Notes under the pieces: model-generated
Seen by the model: only the letters and a program-made list of their open reading frames with translations
The model's database searches: none
What the model was told of the DNA's origin: nothing
Shown: in pieces, positions 1 to 9,035 of the stretch
Layout: every line of letters starts with the position of its first letter
Position numbering within the stretch: position 1 is the stretch's first letter
Origin: Niveibacterium microcysteis
GTDB taxonomy: Bacteria > Pseudomonadota > Gammaproteobacteria > Burkholderiales > Rhodocyclaceae
NCBI RefSeq assembly: GCF_017161445.1
Contig: NZ_CP071060.1
Coordinates: 4,092,001-4,156,000, forward strand
Direction of reading: 5' to 3'
Length of the DNA stretch: 64,000 bases
Program-made: the position numbers and the translations under genes

Positions 1-157
1 CCGCGGGCGAGCGCAGGTTTTCAGCAAGATCGGCTTCCTGCGCCTTGATTTCCTGAAGACACACGAGGTCGGCGTGCTGTTCCGCGAGCCATTCGTAAAA
101 TCCTTTGCTGGCAGCGGAACGGATGCCGTTGAGGTTGAGTGTGATGACGCGTAACAT
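1..157 (-). CDS. xth: exodeoxyribonuclease III, 5' end only
   Basis: N-terminal 52 residues of an exonuclease III / AP endonuclease, cut by the window edge. The translation starts [15 protein letters not shown] and continues to a VCLQEIKAQ segment; the LNLNGIR strand and the Q-E-x-K segment (metal-binding Glu) are family hallmarks of the EEP (endonuclease/exonuclease/phosphatase) fold. The enzyme repairs abasic sites and degrades one strand of duplex DNA in the cytoplasm. It is divergent from pyrE, with about 75 bases between the two starts. The catalytic His and Asp lie outside the window, so integrity cannot be judged. Confidence 0.9.
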   Translation of the reverse strand, partial: MLRVITLNLNGIRSAASKGFYEWLAEQHADLVCLQEIKAQEADLAENLRSPA

Positions 158-233
158 CGGCGGGGCCATTTGTCGGAATATTTTACGAACTGACAGGCGC
201 GGCAAAAGCGCCAAAACTGAAATTAGGACCACT

Positions 234-881
234 GTGGATTTTAGCCGCGATTTTCTTGCCCTCGCCGTCGCAAAAGGCGTTCTGCGTTTCGGTGAATTCA
301 AGACCAAGGCAGGCCGTCTGTCGCCCTACTTCTTCAATTCTGCACTGTTTGACGACGGCGCATCGTTCGGACAGCTCTGCGGCTACTACGCCGATGCGGT
401 CGCCAGCTCGGGCATCGCGTTCGATACGCTGTTCGGCCCCGCCTACAAGGGCATCCCGCTGGTGGCGGGCACCGCGATCCGGCTCGCCGAGCGTGGCCAC
501 AACGTGCCGTTCTGCTTCAACCGCAAGGAAGCCAAGGATCATGGCGAAGGCGGCACGCTGGTCGGGGCACCGCTCAAGGGCCGCGTGCTGGTGCTCGACG
601 ATGTGATTTCGGCCGGCACTTCGGTACGCGAATCGGTCGAGATCATTCGTGCCCAGGGCGCTGAGCTCGCCGGCGTGGTGATCGCGCTGGATCGCATGGA
701 GCGCGGCACCGGCGCGCTCTCCGCGGTACAGGAAGTGCGCAGCCAGTTCGGCGTTCCGGTCGTCGCCGTCGCCACCCTGGTCGACCTGATTGGCTACCTG
801 GGTAGCAACCCTCAGCTGACAACACATCTCGATGCCGTGCAGGCCTATCGTCGCCAATGGGGCATCGGCGATGCGGCCTGA
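234..881 (+). CDS. pyrE: orotate phosphoribosyltransferase
   Basis: Converts orotate and PRPP to orotidine 5'-phosphate in de novo pyrimidine synthesis. 215 residues, the usual length. The PRPP-binding motif [13 protein letters not shown] sits at residues 118-130, and the N-terminal [16 protein letters not shown] segment is typical of PyrE. The open frame runs upstream to 105, but the family N-terminus (x-D-F-x-x-D-F) matches a GTG at 234, preceded by AGGA at 225-228; the upstream extension has no family resemblance. The stop overlaps the start of the next gene by 11 bases, suggesting translational coupling. Confidence 0.93.
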   Translation: MDFSRDFLALAVAKGVLRFGEFKTKAGRLSPYFFNSALFDDGASFGQLCGYYADAVASSGIAFDTLFGPAYKGIPLVAGTAIRLAERGHNVPFCFNRKEAKDHGEGGTLVGAPLKGRVLVLDDVISAGTSVRESVEIIRAQGAELAGVVIALDRMERGTGALSAVQEVRSQFGVPVVAVATLVDLIGYLGSNPQLTTHLDAVQAYRRQWGIGDAA

Positions 882-1494
882 TCGGCTGCTTCTGCTCCTC
901 TCGCTATTCGCCGCGTCGGCGGTCAATGCCGCCGGCGAACGCGTGTTCTGCTGCGAGGACGGTGCTGGCCACAAGGTCTGCGGCGACCCATTGCCACAGG
1001 CTTGCTACAACCGTGCGTACAAGGAAATGTCGCGCAGCGGCGTGACCAAGCGCGATGTGGAAGCCCCGCTGACGCCCGAAGAGCGCGCCCGCAAGGCGCT
1101 CGAAGACAAAGCCCGGCGCGACGCGGAAGCGCGTGTCGCCGAGCGCCAGCGGCGCGACAAGGCACTGCTCGAAAGCTACAGCTCGGCAAGCGAAATCGAA
1201 GCGCGGCGGGACCTGACCATGCAGGGCGCCACGCAGGAAATCAACAACCTGCGTCGTCGCGAGCGTGAGCTCGTCGCCGAGCGCAAGTCACTCGACACCC
1301 GCATCGCCGCATTGAAGGGCAAGCCCGCCCCGGCGGGCTTGCGCGAAGACATCACGGCCACCGATTCCGAACTGGCCGCGCTGCGCAGCGTGATCGCACA
1401 GAAGACACGCGAGGCGGATCTGATCCGTCAGCGCTTCGACGACGACCGCGCCCGCTTCATCGAATTGACCAGCGGCAGCACGACGCCCCGCTGA
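871..1494 (+). CDS. periplasmic coiled-coil protein of unknown function
   Basis: 207 residues from ATG 871. Residues 1-20 form a signal peptide (Arg near the start, a run of Leu, then ASAVNA-A cleavage). A short Cys-rich segment follows ([21 protein letters not shown]), then from about residue 70 a highly charged Ala/Arg/Glu/Lys helix likely to form a coiled coil to the C-terminus. It resembles the DUF4124-type small periplasmic proteins common in betaproteobacteria in having a Cys-containing head and charged tail, but I do not recognise a named family. The open frame extends upstream to 832, but the signal peptide decides the start. Overlap with pyrE suggests one transcript. Confidence 0.72.
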   Translation: MRPDRLLLLLSLFAASAVNAAGERVFCCEDGAGHKVCGDPLPQACYNRAYKEMSRSGVTKRDVEAPLTPEERARKALEDKARRDAEARVAERQRRDKALLESYSSASEIEARRDLTMQGATQEINNLRRRERELVAERKSLDTRIAALKGKPAPAGLREDITATDSELAALRSVIAQKTREADLIRQRFDDDRARFIELTSGSTTPR

Positions 1495-1568
1495 CCCCTC
1501 GTCCGCGACCATGAGGGTCGCGACGATCACCGCTCAAGTTTGCCGTGCACCATGCCGTAAGCATCGAC

Positions 1569-2831
1569 ATGGCCATGCAGCCTTACGCCCTCCTCTTTGC
1601 CTGCTGCATCGCGTGCCCGGTGACGGCCCAGGCAGTCGAGGTGTCGTCCGAAACGGCAGGCGAACTGCGCTTGAACGGCTTCGCAACATTGGTTGCCACA
1701 CGGGCCGACAGCGGCGGTGCGGCCGACTACCGCAGCGCGAACTACCTGAGCGCAGGCTCGGACCGGACCCGCGAGTGGGACTTCCAGAACGATTCGATCC
1801 TCGGCCTGCAAGCCTTGTGGTCGCCGCCGGTATCCGGCGTCACCGTCGTCGCGCAGGGCGTACTCGCGAATGACACGCACGACGACTTCAAGCCGCGCAT
1901 GGACTGGCTCTTCGTCGGCTGGCAACCATCGGACGCGGTGAAGGTACGTGCCGGGCGAACCCCGTTCCCCGCGATGATGGATTCCGAGGTGCGCTGGCTC
2001 GGTCATGCACGACTGACCACCACGCCGCAGCCCGAGACCTATTTTCATCTGCCGATGACGTCGCTTGACGGCGCATCGCTGCGCTGGCGCCACGACATCG
2101 AGGGTCGCTACCTGCAACTGCGCGCTGGCTTCGGGCAGACGGACTTCGACACCGCCTCGCGGACCGGCGTTTCTTCAGTCGATCTGCGTCGTGTCACGGC
2201 CGGTAGCGTCGAACTGGGCGGCGAGGTCTGGCGGGCCTACCTCGGCGGCTTTCGCACCCAGGCAAGGGTGCACTCGGCACCGCTGGCGTCGCTGCATAAC
2301 GCACTCGCCGCATTGGCACCCAGCCAACCCGTCGCGGGCGAAATGGCGGCGGCCTACCCCACTGATTGGTTCCCGGTTTCGCAGGTCAGCCTTGGCTTCG
2401 AATACCTCGGCGCGCCGTGGTCATTCAAGACCGAGGCGGTGCGGCGCAGCTCCGACACCTTGCTGATCTACGCGGTACGGGGCTGGTACGCCGTGGGCGG
2501 CTACACGATCGGCGCCTTCACGCCCTTTGTAACGGCCGGGCGCCAATGGCAGAACAGCGATCTGTCGCCGAAGCAATTGCCAACCGGCACGCCCGGCGGC
2601 GCGGCGCTGTCCGCCTTCTACAACGCCACGCTGATCGGCCTGGCGCAACGGCGCATTGGCGCCGGCGTGCGCTACGACCTGCCGGGTGGCGCAGCGCTCA
2701 AGCTGCAGTACGACCGGCTCAAGCTGGACGAGGCGAACTCGCGCGGCATGTTTGTCAACCCGCAACCCGGATTCATCGGCCGTACCGACCCGATCAATGT
2801 GCTCTCGCTCGCGCTGGACTATCAGTTCTGA
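1569..2831 (+). CDS. outer-membrane beta-barrel porin-like protein, copy A
   Basis: About 420 residues, predicted exported barrel. The first 20 residues look like a signal peptide (QPYALLFACCIACPVTAQA). Alternating aromatic/hydrophobic strands run throughout, and the protein ends LALDYQF; a C-terminal aromatic residue is the usual recognition signal for barrel insertion by BAM. Shared blocks with copy B at 3300-4562 include GFATLVATRADS, RTREWDFQNDS, ANDTHDDFKPRMDWL and LPMTSLDGASL, so the two are paralogues from a tandem duplication. GTG 1545 is an alternative start with no better ribosome-binding site. Substrate unknown. The companion PstS-like gene begins inside its 3' end. Confidence 0.75.
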   Translation: MAMQPYALLFACCIACPVTAQAVEVSSETAGELRLNGFATLVATRADSGGAADYRSANYLSAGSDRTREWDFQNDSILGLQALWSPPVSGVTVVAQGVLANDTHDDFKPRMDWLFVGWQPSDAVKVRAGRTPFPAMMDSEVRWLGHARLTTTPQPETYFHLPMTSLDGASLRWRHDIEGRYLQLRAGFGQTDFDTASRTGVSSVDLRRVTAGSVELGGEVWRAYLGGFRTQARVHSAPLASLHNALAALAPSQPVAGEMAAAYPTDWFPVSQVSLGFEYLGAPWSFKTEAVRRSSDTLLIYAVRGWYAVGGYTIGAFTPFVTAGRQWQNSDLSPKQLPTGTPGGAALSAFYNATLIGLAQRRIGAGVRYDLPGGAALKLQYDRLKLDEANSRGMFVNPQPGFIGRTDPINVLSLALDYQF

Positions 2832-3270
2832 CTCGCTGCGCGGGCTTCTGCTGGCATGTTTGCTGGCGACCTGCGGGGATGTCGTGGCCGCCGATCCCAA
2901 CGGGGTCGGCGCCATCGCGGTCGTGGTGCGCAGCGATTCGTCGATCCGCCTCATGACGCGCGACGAGGTCTACGCCATGTTCGTGCTCGACAGGCGTGGC
3001 GACTTCCACCCGATTGACCTGCCCGAGAGCGACCCGACACGCGGCGCTTTCTACATGCGGCTGGCGCAGAAGAACCTGACCATGATGCGTGCGCTTCGCT
3101 CGAAGCTGGTATTCACCGGCGCCGGCCGCCCGCCACAGCAACTCGACATGCCCTCGCTGCTTGGCCGCCTGGCCGCAGACCACAAGGCGATTGCGTACCT
3201 GCCGGCCGCCGATCTGCCATCCGGCACGCGCAGCGTGGCGATTCTGCAGCCGGACCCCTCGGCACCCTGA
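2797..3270 (+). CDS. short PstS-like periplasmic substrate-binding domain protein, copy A
   Basis: 157 residues. It contains the sequence pattern of stand-alone PstS-like domains: AVVVRSDSSIRLMTRDEVYAMF, then an IDLPESDPTRGAFY block and a final KAIAYLP strand. These are short relatives of the phosphate ABC transporter binding protein, without the second lobe or permease genes. The ATG at 2797 lies 35 bases inside the porin gene in another frame; it gives a charged N-terminus (MCSRSRW), a hydrophobic stretch and VVAA-D cleavage, that is, a signal peptide. Copy B uses an equivalent internal start and has exactly the same length, which supports this choice. Function with the porin is inferred, not known. 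Confidence 0.68.
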   Translation: MCSRSRWTISSDSLRGLLLACLLATCGDVVAADPNGVGAIAVVVRSDSSIRLMTRDEVYAMFVLDRRGDFHPIDLPESDPTRGAFYMRLAQKNLTMMRALRSKLVFTGAGRPPQQLDMPSLLGRLAADHKAIAYLPAADLPSGTRSVAILQPDPSAP

Positions 3271-3299
3271 ACGATCCCGCATCAAACAGGAGGACCGGC

Positions 3300-4562
3300 A
3301 TGCATCGATCGCCACGAGGACGGATCACCCTTGCCGTCTCGGCCGCGCTTGCCGGCCTTGCTGCGCACGGCGCGAGCGCCAGCGATTGGGGTGAGCTGCG
3401 CATCGATGGATACGCCACCCTCGCGGCGACACGCGCCGACACCGATGGCTTGGCCGACTTCCGTGCGGCGCAGTTCCAGAGCGTCGGAAGCGGCCGCACC
3501 CGCGACTGGGACTTCGCAAACGACTCCAACTTCGCGCTGCAACTGACCTGGGATACCCCTCTGCCGACGTGGCGCGTGGTTGCGCAGGTGATCGCCGCGA
3601 ACGACACCTACGACGACATCAAGCCCCGCGTTGATTGGCTGTATGCAGGGTGGGCACCGCGCGACGACATCCTGCTTCGGCTCGGACGCTACCCGATGCC
3701 TTCCGGCATGCAATCAGAAACCCGCTGGGTCGGGAACAGCCGGCTGGAGGTCCGGGCACCGCTCTCGGTGTACTTCCCGATGCCGCTAACCTCGCTCGAC
3801 GGCGCGGACCTCAACCTCACCAGCAACTGCGGCGGCGCCCGCGTACGCAGCAGGCTCACCTATGGCACCAGCAAGGTCAATCTGCAAAGCCGCATCGGTG
3901 ACGCAGCGGTGACGGTGCGCGATCTCGTCAGCCTGTCGTTCGATGCTTCACAGGGGCCTTGGCGCGGTTACATCGGCGCCTTTCATGCCGATGTGAAGAA
4001 CGTGTCGCCGGTATCCAGCCAGCTCAACGCGGTACTGACCCAGGTGTCGGCCAGTTACCCGCCGGCTGGAATGCTCGCTTTCAACTACAACACCGGCTAC
4101 AACAGCACCTGGCAGTTCGATTTCGGCTTGGAGTACCAGGACGCCCCATGGACCGCGCGTGCCGAAGCGATCTACCGCAAAAGCCCAACCAAGCTCGTAG
4201 CGCAGCAGTTCGACTGGTATGCGAGCGCCGGTTACGCAATCGGGCGTTTCACGCCGTTTCTGGCGGCTGCGCAAATCACTTTCGACGACAACTACGGGCC
4301 GGAGCCCGTGCCGACGGCACCGCCCGCCGCCGTGGCCGCCGTCCGCGCGTACAACGCATCGCTGACAACGCTGGAAAGCACGATTCTGAGCGCCGGCATC
4401 CGATGGGATCTCGATCGCGGCTTTGTGCTCAAGGCGCAGTACGACAACCATACCCTGGACGGCGCCAAGTCGCGCGGCGTCTTTGCCAACGCCCAACCGG
4501 GCTTCGACGGCCGAAACACGGCGATCCATGTCTTCACGCTGGCGCTGGACTATCAGTTCTGA
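3300..4562 (+). CDS. outer-membrane beta-barrel porin-like protein, copy B
   Basis: 420 residues, ATG 3300 behind a strong AGGAGG at 3288-3293. Signal peptide at residues 1-27 (LAVSAALAGLAAHGASA-S). It is barrel-like throughout, ending LALDYQF. It is paralogous to copy A: GYATLAATRADTDG, RTRDWDFANDS, ANDTYDDIKPRVDWLYAGW and LPMPLTSLDGADL-type blocks line up in the same order. The sequence is well diverged from copy A in the C-terminal half, so the duplication is not recent. Likely an outer-membrane pore or binding protein; no catalytic motif is seen. Confidence 0.75.
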   Translation: MHRSPRGRITLAVSAALAGLAAHGASASDWGELRIDGYATLAATRADTDGLADFRAAQFQSVGSGRTRDWDFANDSNFALQLTWDTPLPTWRVVAQVIAANDTYDDIKPRVDWLYAGWAPRDDILLRLGRYPMPSGMQSETRWVGNSRLEVRAPLSVYFPMPLTSLDGADLNLTSNCGGARVRSRLTYGTSKVNLQSRIGDAAVTVRDLVSLSFDASQGPWRGYIGAFHADVKNVSPVSSQLNAVLTQVSASYPPAGMLAFNYNTGYNSTWQFDFGLEYQDAPWTARAEAIYRKSPTKLVAQQFDWYASAGYAIGRFTPFLAAAQITFDDNYGPEPVPTAPPAAVAAVRAYNASLTTLESTILSAGIRWDLDRGFVLKAQYDNHTLDGAKSRGVFANAQPGFDGRNTAIHVFTLALDYQF

Positions 4563-5001
4563 CCCTTGGCGTCGCGACGGCCTCTGCCGGCAAGCGGCAG
4601 CGCTCGCCCTGGTCGCGCTCGGCTGTCTGGCGGCCAGCGCACAAGCAATCGAGGTGGCGATCGTGGTGCGCGCCGATTCAGCGCTGACCGGCCTCAGCCG
4701 CGATGACGCCTACGCCATGTTCGTGCTGGACCAACGCCGCGGCTACACGACCTTCGACCTGCCGGATACCGACCCGGCTCGCGAAGCCTTCTACCAGCAC
4801 CTTGCCGGCAAGAACCTCGCGATGATGCGCGGGCTGCGTGCTCGGCTGGTGTTCTCCGGTCAAGCGCGCCCGCCACGGCAACTCGGCAGCGCAGAGCTGA
4901 TCCCGCTCCTGCTCCACGATCCAAAGGCCGTCGGCTATCTGCCGATCGAACTCGTTCCACCCGGGTTGCGGGTGCTGCTCCCGCTGGGCGACATCCCTTA
5001 G
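4528..5001 (+). CDS. short PstS-like periplasmic substrate-binding domain protein, copy B
   Basis: 157 residues, equal in length to copy A at 2797-3270. The start ATG lies 35 bases inside the preceding porin, giving MSSRWRW followed by a hydrophobic segment and SAQA-I, a signal peptide. Core blocks match copy A: VVRADSALTGLSRDDAYAMF, FDLPDTDPAREAFY, LVFSGQARPPRQL and KAVGYLP. The porin + binding-protein pair is therefore duplicated as a unit. No ABC permease or ATPase gene is nearby, so active transport by this pair alone is unlikely. Confidence 0.68.
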   Translation: MSSRWRWTISSDPWRRDGLCRQAAALALVALGCLAASAQAIEVAIVVRADSALTGLSRDDAYAMFVLDQRRGYTTFDLPDTDPAREAFYQHLAGKNLAMMRGLRARLVFSGQARPPRQLGSAELIPLLLHDPKAVGYLPIELVPPGLRVLLPLGDIP

Positions 5002-5069
5002 CGCGGCGCGCTCGTCGTAACACGGCAGCACGCCACGCGCGGGCACGACGCACGCGGGTGTGACTCCCG

Positions 5070-5099
5070 CCCGCCGGAACACATAGAATCTCGCTTTCC
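5070..5099 (+). promoter_or_regulatory. candidate sigma-70 promoter for the molybdopterin oxidoreductase gene
   Basis: GTGACT at 5070-5075 and TAGAAT at 5094-5099, separated by 18 bases, 31 bases before the ATG at 5131. The -10 is a 5/6 match and the -35 a 4/6 match. It is the only convincing promoter-like pair in the 129-base gap after the PstS-like gene. Confidence 0.35.
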
Positions 5100-5130
5100 G
5101 GCTACCCGCCGGCCCCCCGGAGCGAGCGCC

Positions 5131-7230
5131 ATGAGCGAAATCACCCCCACTGCCGGCAAGCGCGTCGTGCGCGCCGCCTGCCCACACGACTGCCCCGATA
5201 CCTGCGGCATGCTCGTCACCGTTGAGGACGGTCGCGCAACAAAGATCCAGGGCGCCCCCGATCTGCCGATCACCAACGGCGCGCTGTGCACCAAGGTTGC
5301 CTTCTACCTTGAACGCACCTACTCCGAGCAACGCCTGCAGTACCCGATGAAGCGTGTCGGCAAGAAGGGCGAAGGCAAGTTCGAACGGATCAGCTGGGAC
5401 GAGGCGCTCGACACCATCGCCGCCAAGTTCAAGGCAATTGCCGCGGACGACCCGCGCGCAATCACGCCATACAGCTACGCCGGCACCATGGGCCTGGTGC
5501 AGGGCAGTTCGATGGATCGGCGCTTCTTCCACCGCCTGGGCGCCTCCTTCCTCGCCCGCACGATCTGCGCCGAAGCCGGCTTCCAGGGTTACAAGGCAAC
5601 CATCGGCGCGACGCTCGGCACCGACCCGGAAGCCTTCGCGGACGCGCCCTACATCATCATCTGGGGCGCCAACCCGGTCGTCTCGAACCTGCATCTGTGG
5701 AGCCGGGTGCAGGAAGCCAAGCGGCGCGGCGCGCGCGTCGTCTGCATCGATCCGCTGCGCACCCAAACCGCCGAGAAGAGCCACTGGCACCTGCAGCCCT
5801 ACCCCGGTACCGACGGCGCGCTAGCGCTGGCGATGATGCATGTGCTGGTGCGCGACAAGCTGCTCGACCACGACTACATCCGCGACTACACACTTGGGTT
5901 CGAACAACTGGCGGAGCGTGTGCGCGCGTGGACACCCGAACGTGCCGCACGCGAAACCGGGCTCGCCGCCGCCGACATCGAACAGCTCGCGCGCGAATAC
6001 GGCAGCGCCAAGCCCGCTGCGATCCGCGTCAACTACGGGCTCAATCGCTGCGCAGGCGGCGGCAGCGCGATGCGCGCGATCACCTGCCTGCCCGCACTGA
6101 CCGGTCACTGGCGCCACGCCGCCGGCGGCGTGCTGTTGTCGACCTCCGGCACCTATGCGGTAGACGGCGCGGCGCTAGAACGCCCCGACCTCTACCCGGA
6201 AGACCCGCGCTTCCCGCCGCGCACGATCAACATGAGCACGATCGGCGACGAGCTGCTGTATCGCGACGACCCTAAAGTGCGCGCGATCATGGTCTATAAC
6301 TCGAATCCGGTTGCGGTGGCGCCGGATTCGAACAAGGTGCGCGCCGGTTTCGGCCGCGAGGATCTGTTCGTGGTGGTGCACGAGCTGTTCCAGACCGACA
6401 CCGCGGACTACGCCGACATCCTGCTGCCGGCGACAAGCCAGCTCGAACACTGGGATGTGCACAAGAGCTACGGCCATCTCAACGCGCTGGCCAACGTGCC
6501 GGCAATCGATCCGCTCGGCGAGGCACGGCCCAACACCTGGGTGTTCCGCGAACTGGCGCGCCGCATGGGCTTCACCGAGGCCTGCTTCACTGAGGACGAC
6601 GAGGCCATCGCGGCGCAGGCCTTCCGCAAGGATCACCCGCGCAACCAGGGCTTCGACTGGGAAACGATGAAGCGCGACGGCTTCCAGCGCATGGCGCTGC
6701 CAACGCCGTTCGCCCCCTTTGCCAAGGGCGGCTTCCCGACGCCTTCGGGCAAGTGCGAGTTCTACTCCGCCTCGCTTGAGGCACAGGGCCACGACCCGCT
6801 GCCGACCTACGTGCCTCCGCACGAGGGGCCAACCTCCAACCCGGCGCTGGCGGCAAACTACCCGCTCGCCTTCATCAGCCCACCTGCGCGCAACTTCCTC
6901 AACACCACGTTTGCCAACATCCCGCGCTTCTTGAAGGCCGAGGGCAAGCCCTGGCTCGACATGCATCCGCAAGACGCCGCCGCGCGCAACCTGGCCGACG
7001 GCCAGCGTGTGCGCATCTTCAACGACCGCGGCGCCTTCCACGCAACGTTGAGGGTGGACGCGGCACAGCCCGGTGTCCGCGCCGGCGTGGTCAGCGCGCC
7101 GTCGATCTGGTGGCAGAAACTCTCCGGCGACGGTGAAAACGCCAACGCGGTGACCTCGCAAGCGCTCACCGACCTGGGCAACGGCCCGACCTTCTACGAC
7201 TGCCTGGTGCAAGTGGAGGCCGCAGCGTGA
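5131..7230 (+). CDS. cytoplasmic molybdopterin-dependent oxidoreductase (DMSO reductase superfamily)
   Basis: 699 residues. An N-terminal [4Fe-4S] motif is formed by Cys17, Cys21, Cys25 and Cys53 (ACPHDCPDTCG ... ALCTK). Then come the molybdopterin oxidoreductase domain (IIWGANPVVSNLHLW, VCIDPLRTQTAEKS) and a C-terminal molydopterin-dinucleotide-binding domain (about residues 580-695). No Tat signal is present, so it should be cytoplasmic, unlike NapA in this window. It belongs to the broad BisC/thiosulfate-reductase-like group often annotated only as an anaerobic dehydrogenase; the substrate cannot be deduced. No electron-transfer subunit gene is adjacent. The following gene overlaps its stop by four bases (GTGA). 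Confidence 0.85.
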   Translation: MSEITPTAGKRVVRAACPHDCPDTCGMLVTVEDGRATKIQGAPDLPITNGALCTKVAFYLERTYSEQRLQYPMKRVGKKGEGKFERISWDEALDTIAAKFKAIAADDPRAITPYSYAGTMGLVQGSSMDRRFFHRLGASFLARTICAEAGFQGYKATIGATLGTDPEAFADAPYIIIWGANPVVSNLHLWSRVQEAKRRGARVVCIDPLRTQTAEKSHWHLQPYPGTDGALALAMMHVLVRDKLLDHDYIRDYTLGFEQLAERVRAWTPERAARETGLAAADIEQLAREYGSAKPAAIRVNYGLNRCAGGGSAMRAITCLPALTGHWRHAAGGVLLSTSGTYAVDGAALERPDLYPEDPRFPPRTINMSTIGDELLYRDDPKVRAIMVYNSNPVAVAPDSNKVRAGFGREDLFVVVHELFQTDTADYADILLPATSQLEHWDVHKSYGHLNALANVPAIDPLGEARPNTWVFRELARRMGFTEACFTEDDEAIAAQAFRKDHPRNQGFDWETMKRDGFQRMALPTPFAPFAKGGFPTPSGKCEFYSASLEAQGHDPLPTYVPPHEGPTSNPALAANYPLAFISPPARNFLNTTFANIPRFLKAEGKPWLDMHPQDAAARNLADGQRVRIFNDRGAFHATLRVDAAQPGVRAGVVSAPSIWWQKLSGDGENANAVTSQALTDLGNGPTFYDCLVQVEAAA

Positions 7231-9005
7231 AGAAGCCCGAGATGCGCCATTCGGTCGCCGCCGCGCTGATCGCCAGCCTGTTTGCTGCGGCGCCGCCGGC
7301 GAATGCCGATGTGGCGCCGGTTGTACCCACCAATCCCGTCTCGCGCGCCGATGCGAGCTTCGACACCTTCAAGCAGGGCTTCATCGACGCCCTGCTGACA
7401 CAAAACCCGGAATGGGCCTTGCAGGTCGGCCAGTATCGCGACGCGCAGCGCCTCGCCATTCCGGACCCCGCGGCAGACCTTGCGTTCGCACAGAAATGGC
7501 TCGGGCAACTCGCGCGCCACCCGGTCGGGCAATTGTCCGAATCGAACCGCGTCGACCGCGCGTTGATCGAGAACCAGCTACGCAGCATCCAGTGGTACCG
7601 CAGCCAATTCCGCAACCTGGAATGGGATCCGAGCGAATGGAACATCGGCGAAGGCTTCTCGATCCTGCTGACGCGCGACTACGCGCCGCGCGACGCCCGC
7701 CTGCTCGCGATCTCGGCCCGCCTCGCACAGGTACCGGCTTACTACACGGCAGCCCGGCACACAGTGCGTCGCCCGACGCTGGAACACACGCGACTCGCGA
7801 TCCAGCAAAGCCAGGGCGTGCTCGATCTGCTTGGCGTGCCGCTCGAATCGGCGATCAACGACTCGACGCTTGACGAAGCGCGCCTTGCCGAGCTGCGCAC
7901 GCGCGCGTCGCTCGCGCGGCAAGCGGTGCGTGAATGGATCGCCCATCTCGAAACGATGCTGCCGCGCCTGACGCGCGGCGAGGCACGCAGCTTCCGCATC
8001 GGGCCAGCGCTGTATGCGCGCAAGTTCGCCTACGACATCCAGACCGATCTGACACCGACGCAGCTCTACCGCGCCGCGCTGACCGAGAAGGAGCGCCTGC
8101 ACGCGAAGATGGATGCGCTCGCCGCAACACTGTGGCCCAAGTATTTCGCCGATACGCCGCTGCCTGCCACGCGGCTGGAGCGCATCAGCCAGCTGATCGG
8201 CAAGCTCTCGGAACGTCACGTCGCGGCGGCAGACTTCGTTGACGAAGTGAAGCGGCAGATCCCGCAGCTTGAGGCCTGGGTGCGCGATCACGACTTGCTG
8301 ACGCTGGACCCGGACAAACCGCTGCAGGTGCGCGAGACACCGCTGCACAAACGCGGCGTGGCTGGCGCTTCGATCGATGCCCCCGGCCCTTTCGACCCAG
8401 CGGCGACCACCTGGTACAACGTCGATCCGCTCGACAACGAGCCCGCCGCCGAGCAGGAAAGCACCCTGCGCGAATACAACCACTGGATGCTGCAGATCCT
8501 CAACATTCACGAAGCGGTGCCTGGCCACTACGCGCAGCTGGTCTACGCCAACCGCTCGCCCAGCCTGGTGAAAAGCCTGCTCGGCAACGGCGCAATGATC
8601 GAAGGCTGGGCGGTGTACGCCGAGCGGATGATGCTCGAATCCGGCTGGGGCAACCACGAGCCGGAGATGGAGCTGATCTACGCGAAGTGGGCGTTGCGGG
8701 TGGTGTGCAACACGATCCTGGACTACAGCGTGCATACGCTGGGCATGACCGAAGCGCAGGCGATGCGCCTGCTGCGCGATGAAGCCTTCCAGCAGGAAGC
8801 GGAAGCACAGGAGAAATGGCGCCGTGTGCAGCTCACCCAGGTCCAGCTGACCAGCTACTACAGCGGTTTCGCCAGCATCTACGCGCTGCGCGAGGATCTA
8901 CGCCGCCGCGAAGGTGAAGCCTTCAACCTGAAAGCCTTTCATGAGCGCTTCCTGTCTTTCGGCAGCGCACCGGTGAAATACATTCGTCAGATGATGCTGC
9001 ACTGA
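7227..9005 (+). CDS. DUF885 family exported protein, putative metallopeptidase
   Basis: 592 residues starting at GTG 7227, overlapping the previous stop as GTGA. Residues 1-28 form a signal peptide (AALIASLFAAAPPANA-D). The hallmark is HEAVPGH about residue 430 (NIHEAVPGHYAQLVYA), the HExxxGH-type motif of DUF885 proteins, followed by EGWAVYAERMM, where the Glu likely completes a zinc site. Members resemble M32/M3-like metallopeptidases; the substrate is unknown. Coupling to the molybdopterin enzyme looks like simple operon neighbouring rather than a shared pathway. Confidence 0.82.
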   Translation: MKKPEMRHSVAAALIASLFAAAPPANADVAPVVPTNPVSRADASFDTFKQGFIDALLTQNPEWALQVGQYRDAQRLAIPDPAADLAFAQKWLGQLARHPVGQLSESNRVDRALIENQLRSIQWYRSQFRNLEWDPSEWNIGEGFSILLTRDYAPRDARLLAISARLAQVPAYYTAARHTVRRPTLEHTRLAIQQSQGVLDLLGVPLESAINDSTLDEARLAELRTRASLARQAVREWIAHLETMLPRLTRGEARSFRIGPALYARKFAYDIQTDLTPTQLYRAALTEKERLHAKMDALAATLWPKYFADTPLPATRLERISQLIGKLSERHVAAADFVDEVKRQIPQLEAWVRDHDLLTLDPDKPLQVRETPLHKRGVAGASIDAPGPFDPAATTWYNVDPLDNEPAAEQESTLREYNHWMLQILNIHEAVPGHYAQLVYANRSPSLVKSLLGNGAMIEGWAVYAERMMLESGWGNHEPEMELIYAKWALRVVCNTILDYSVHTLGMTEAQAMRLLRDEAFQQEAEAQEKWRRVQLTQVQLTSYYSGFASIYALREDLRRREGEAFNLKAFHERFLSFGSAPVKYIRQMMLH

Positions 9006-9035
9006 AGCGGCACGAATCCAAAAGGAGAGACCACC

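Noticed and set aside
4678..5790. 370-codon minus-strand frame
   Set aside because: Antisense to the second PstS-like gene and the start of the molybdopterin oxidoreductase; no recognisable domain.
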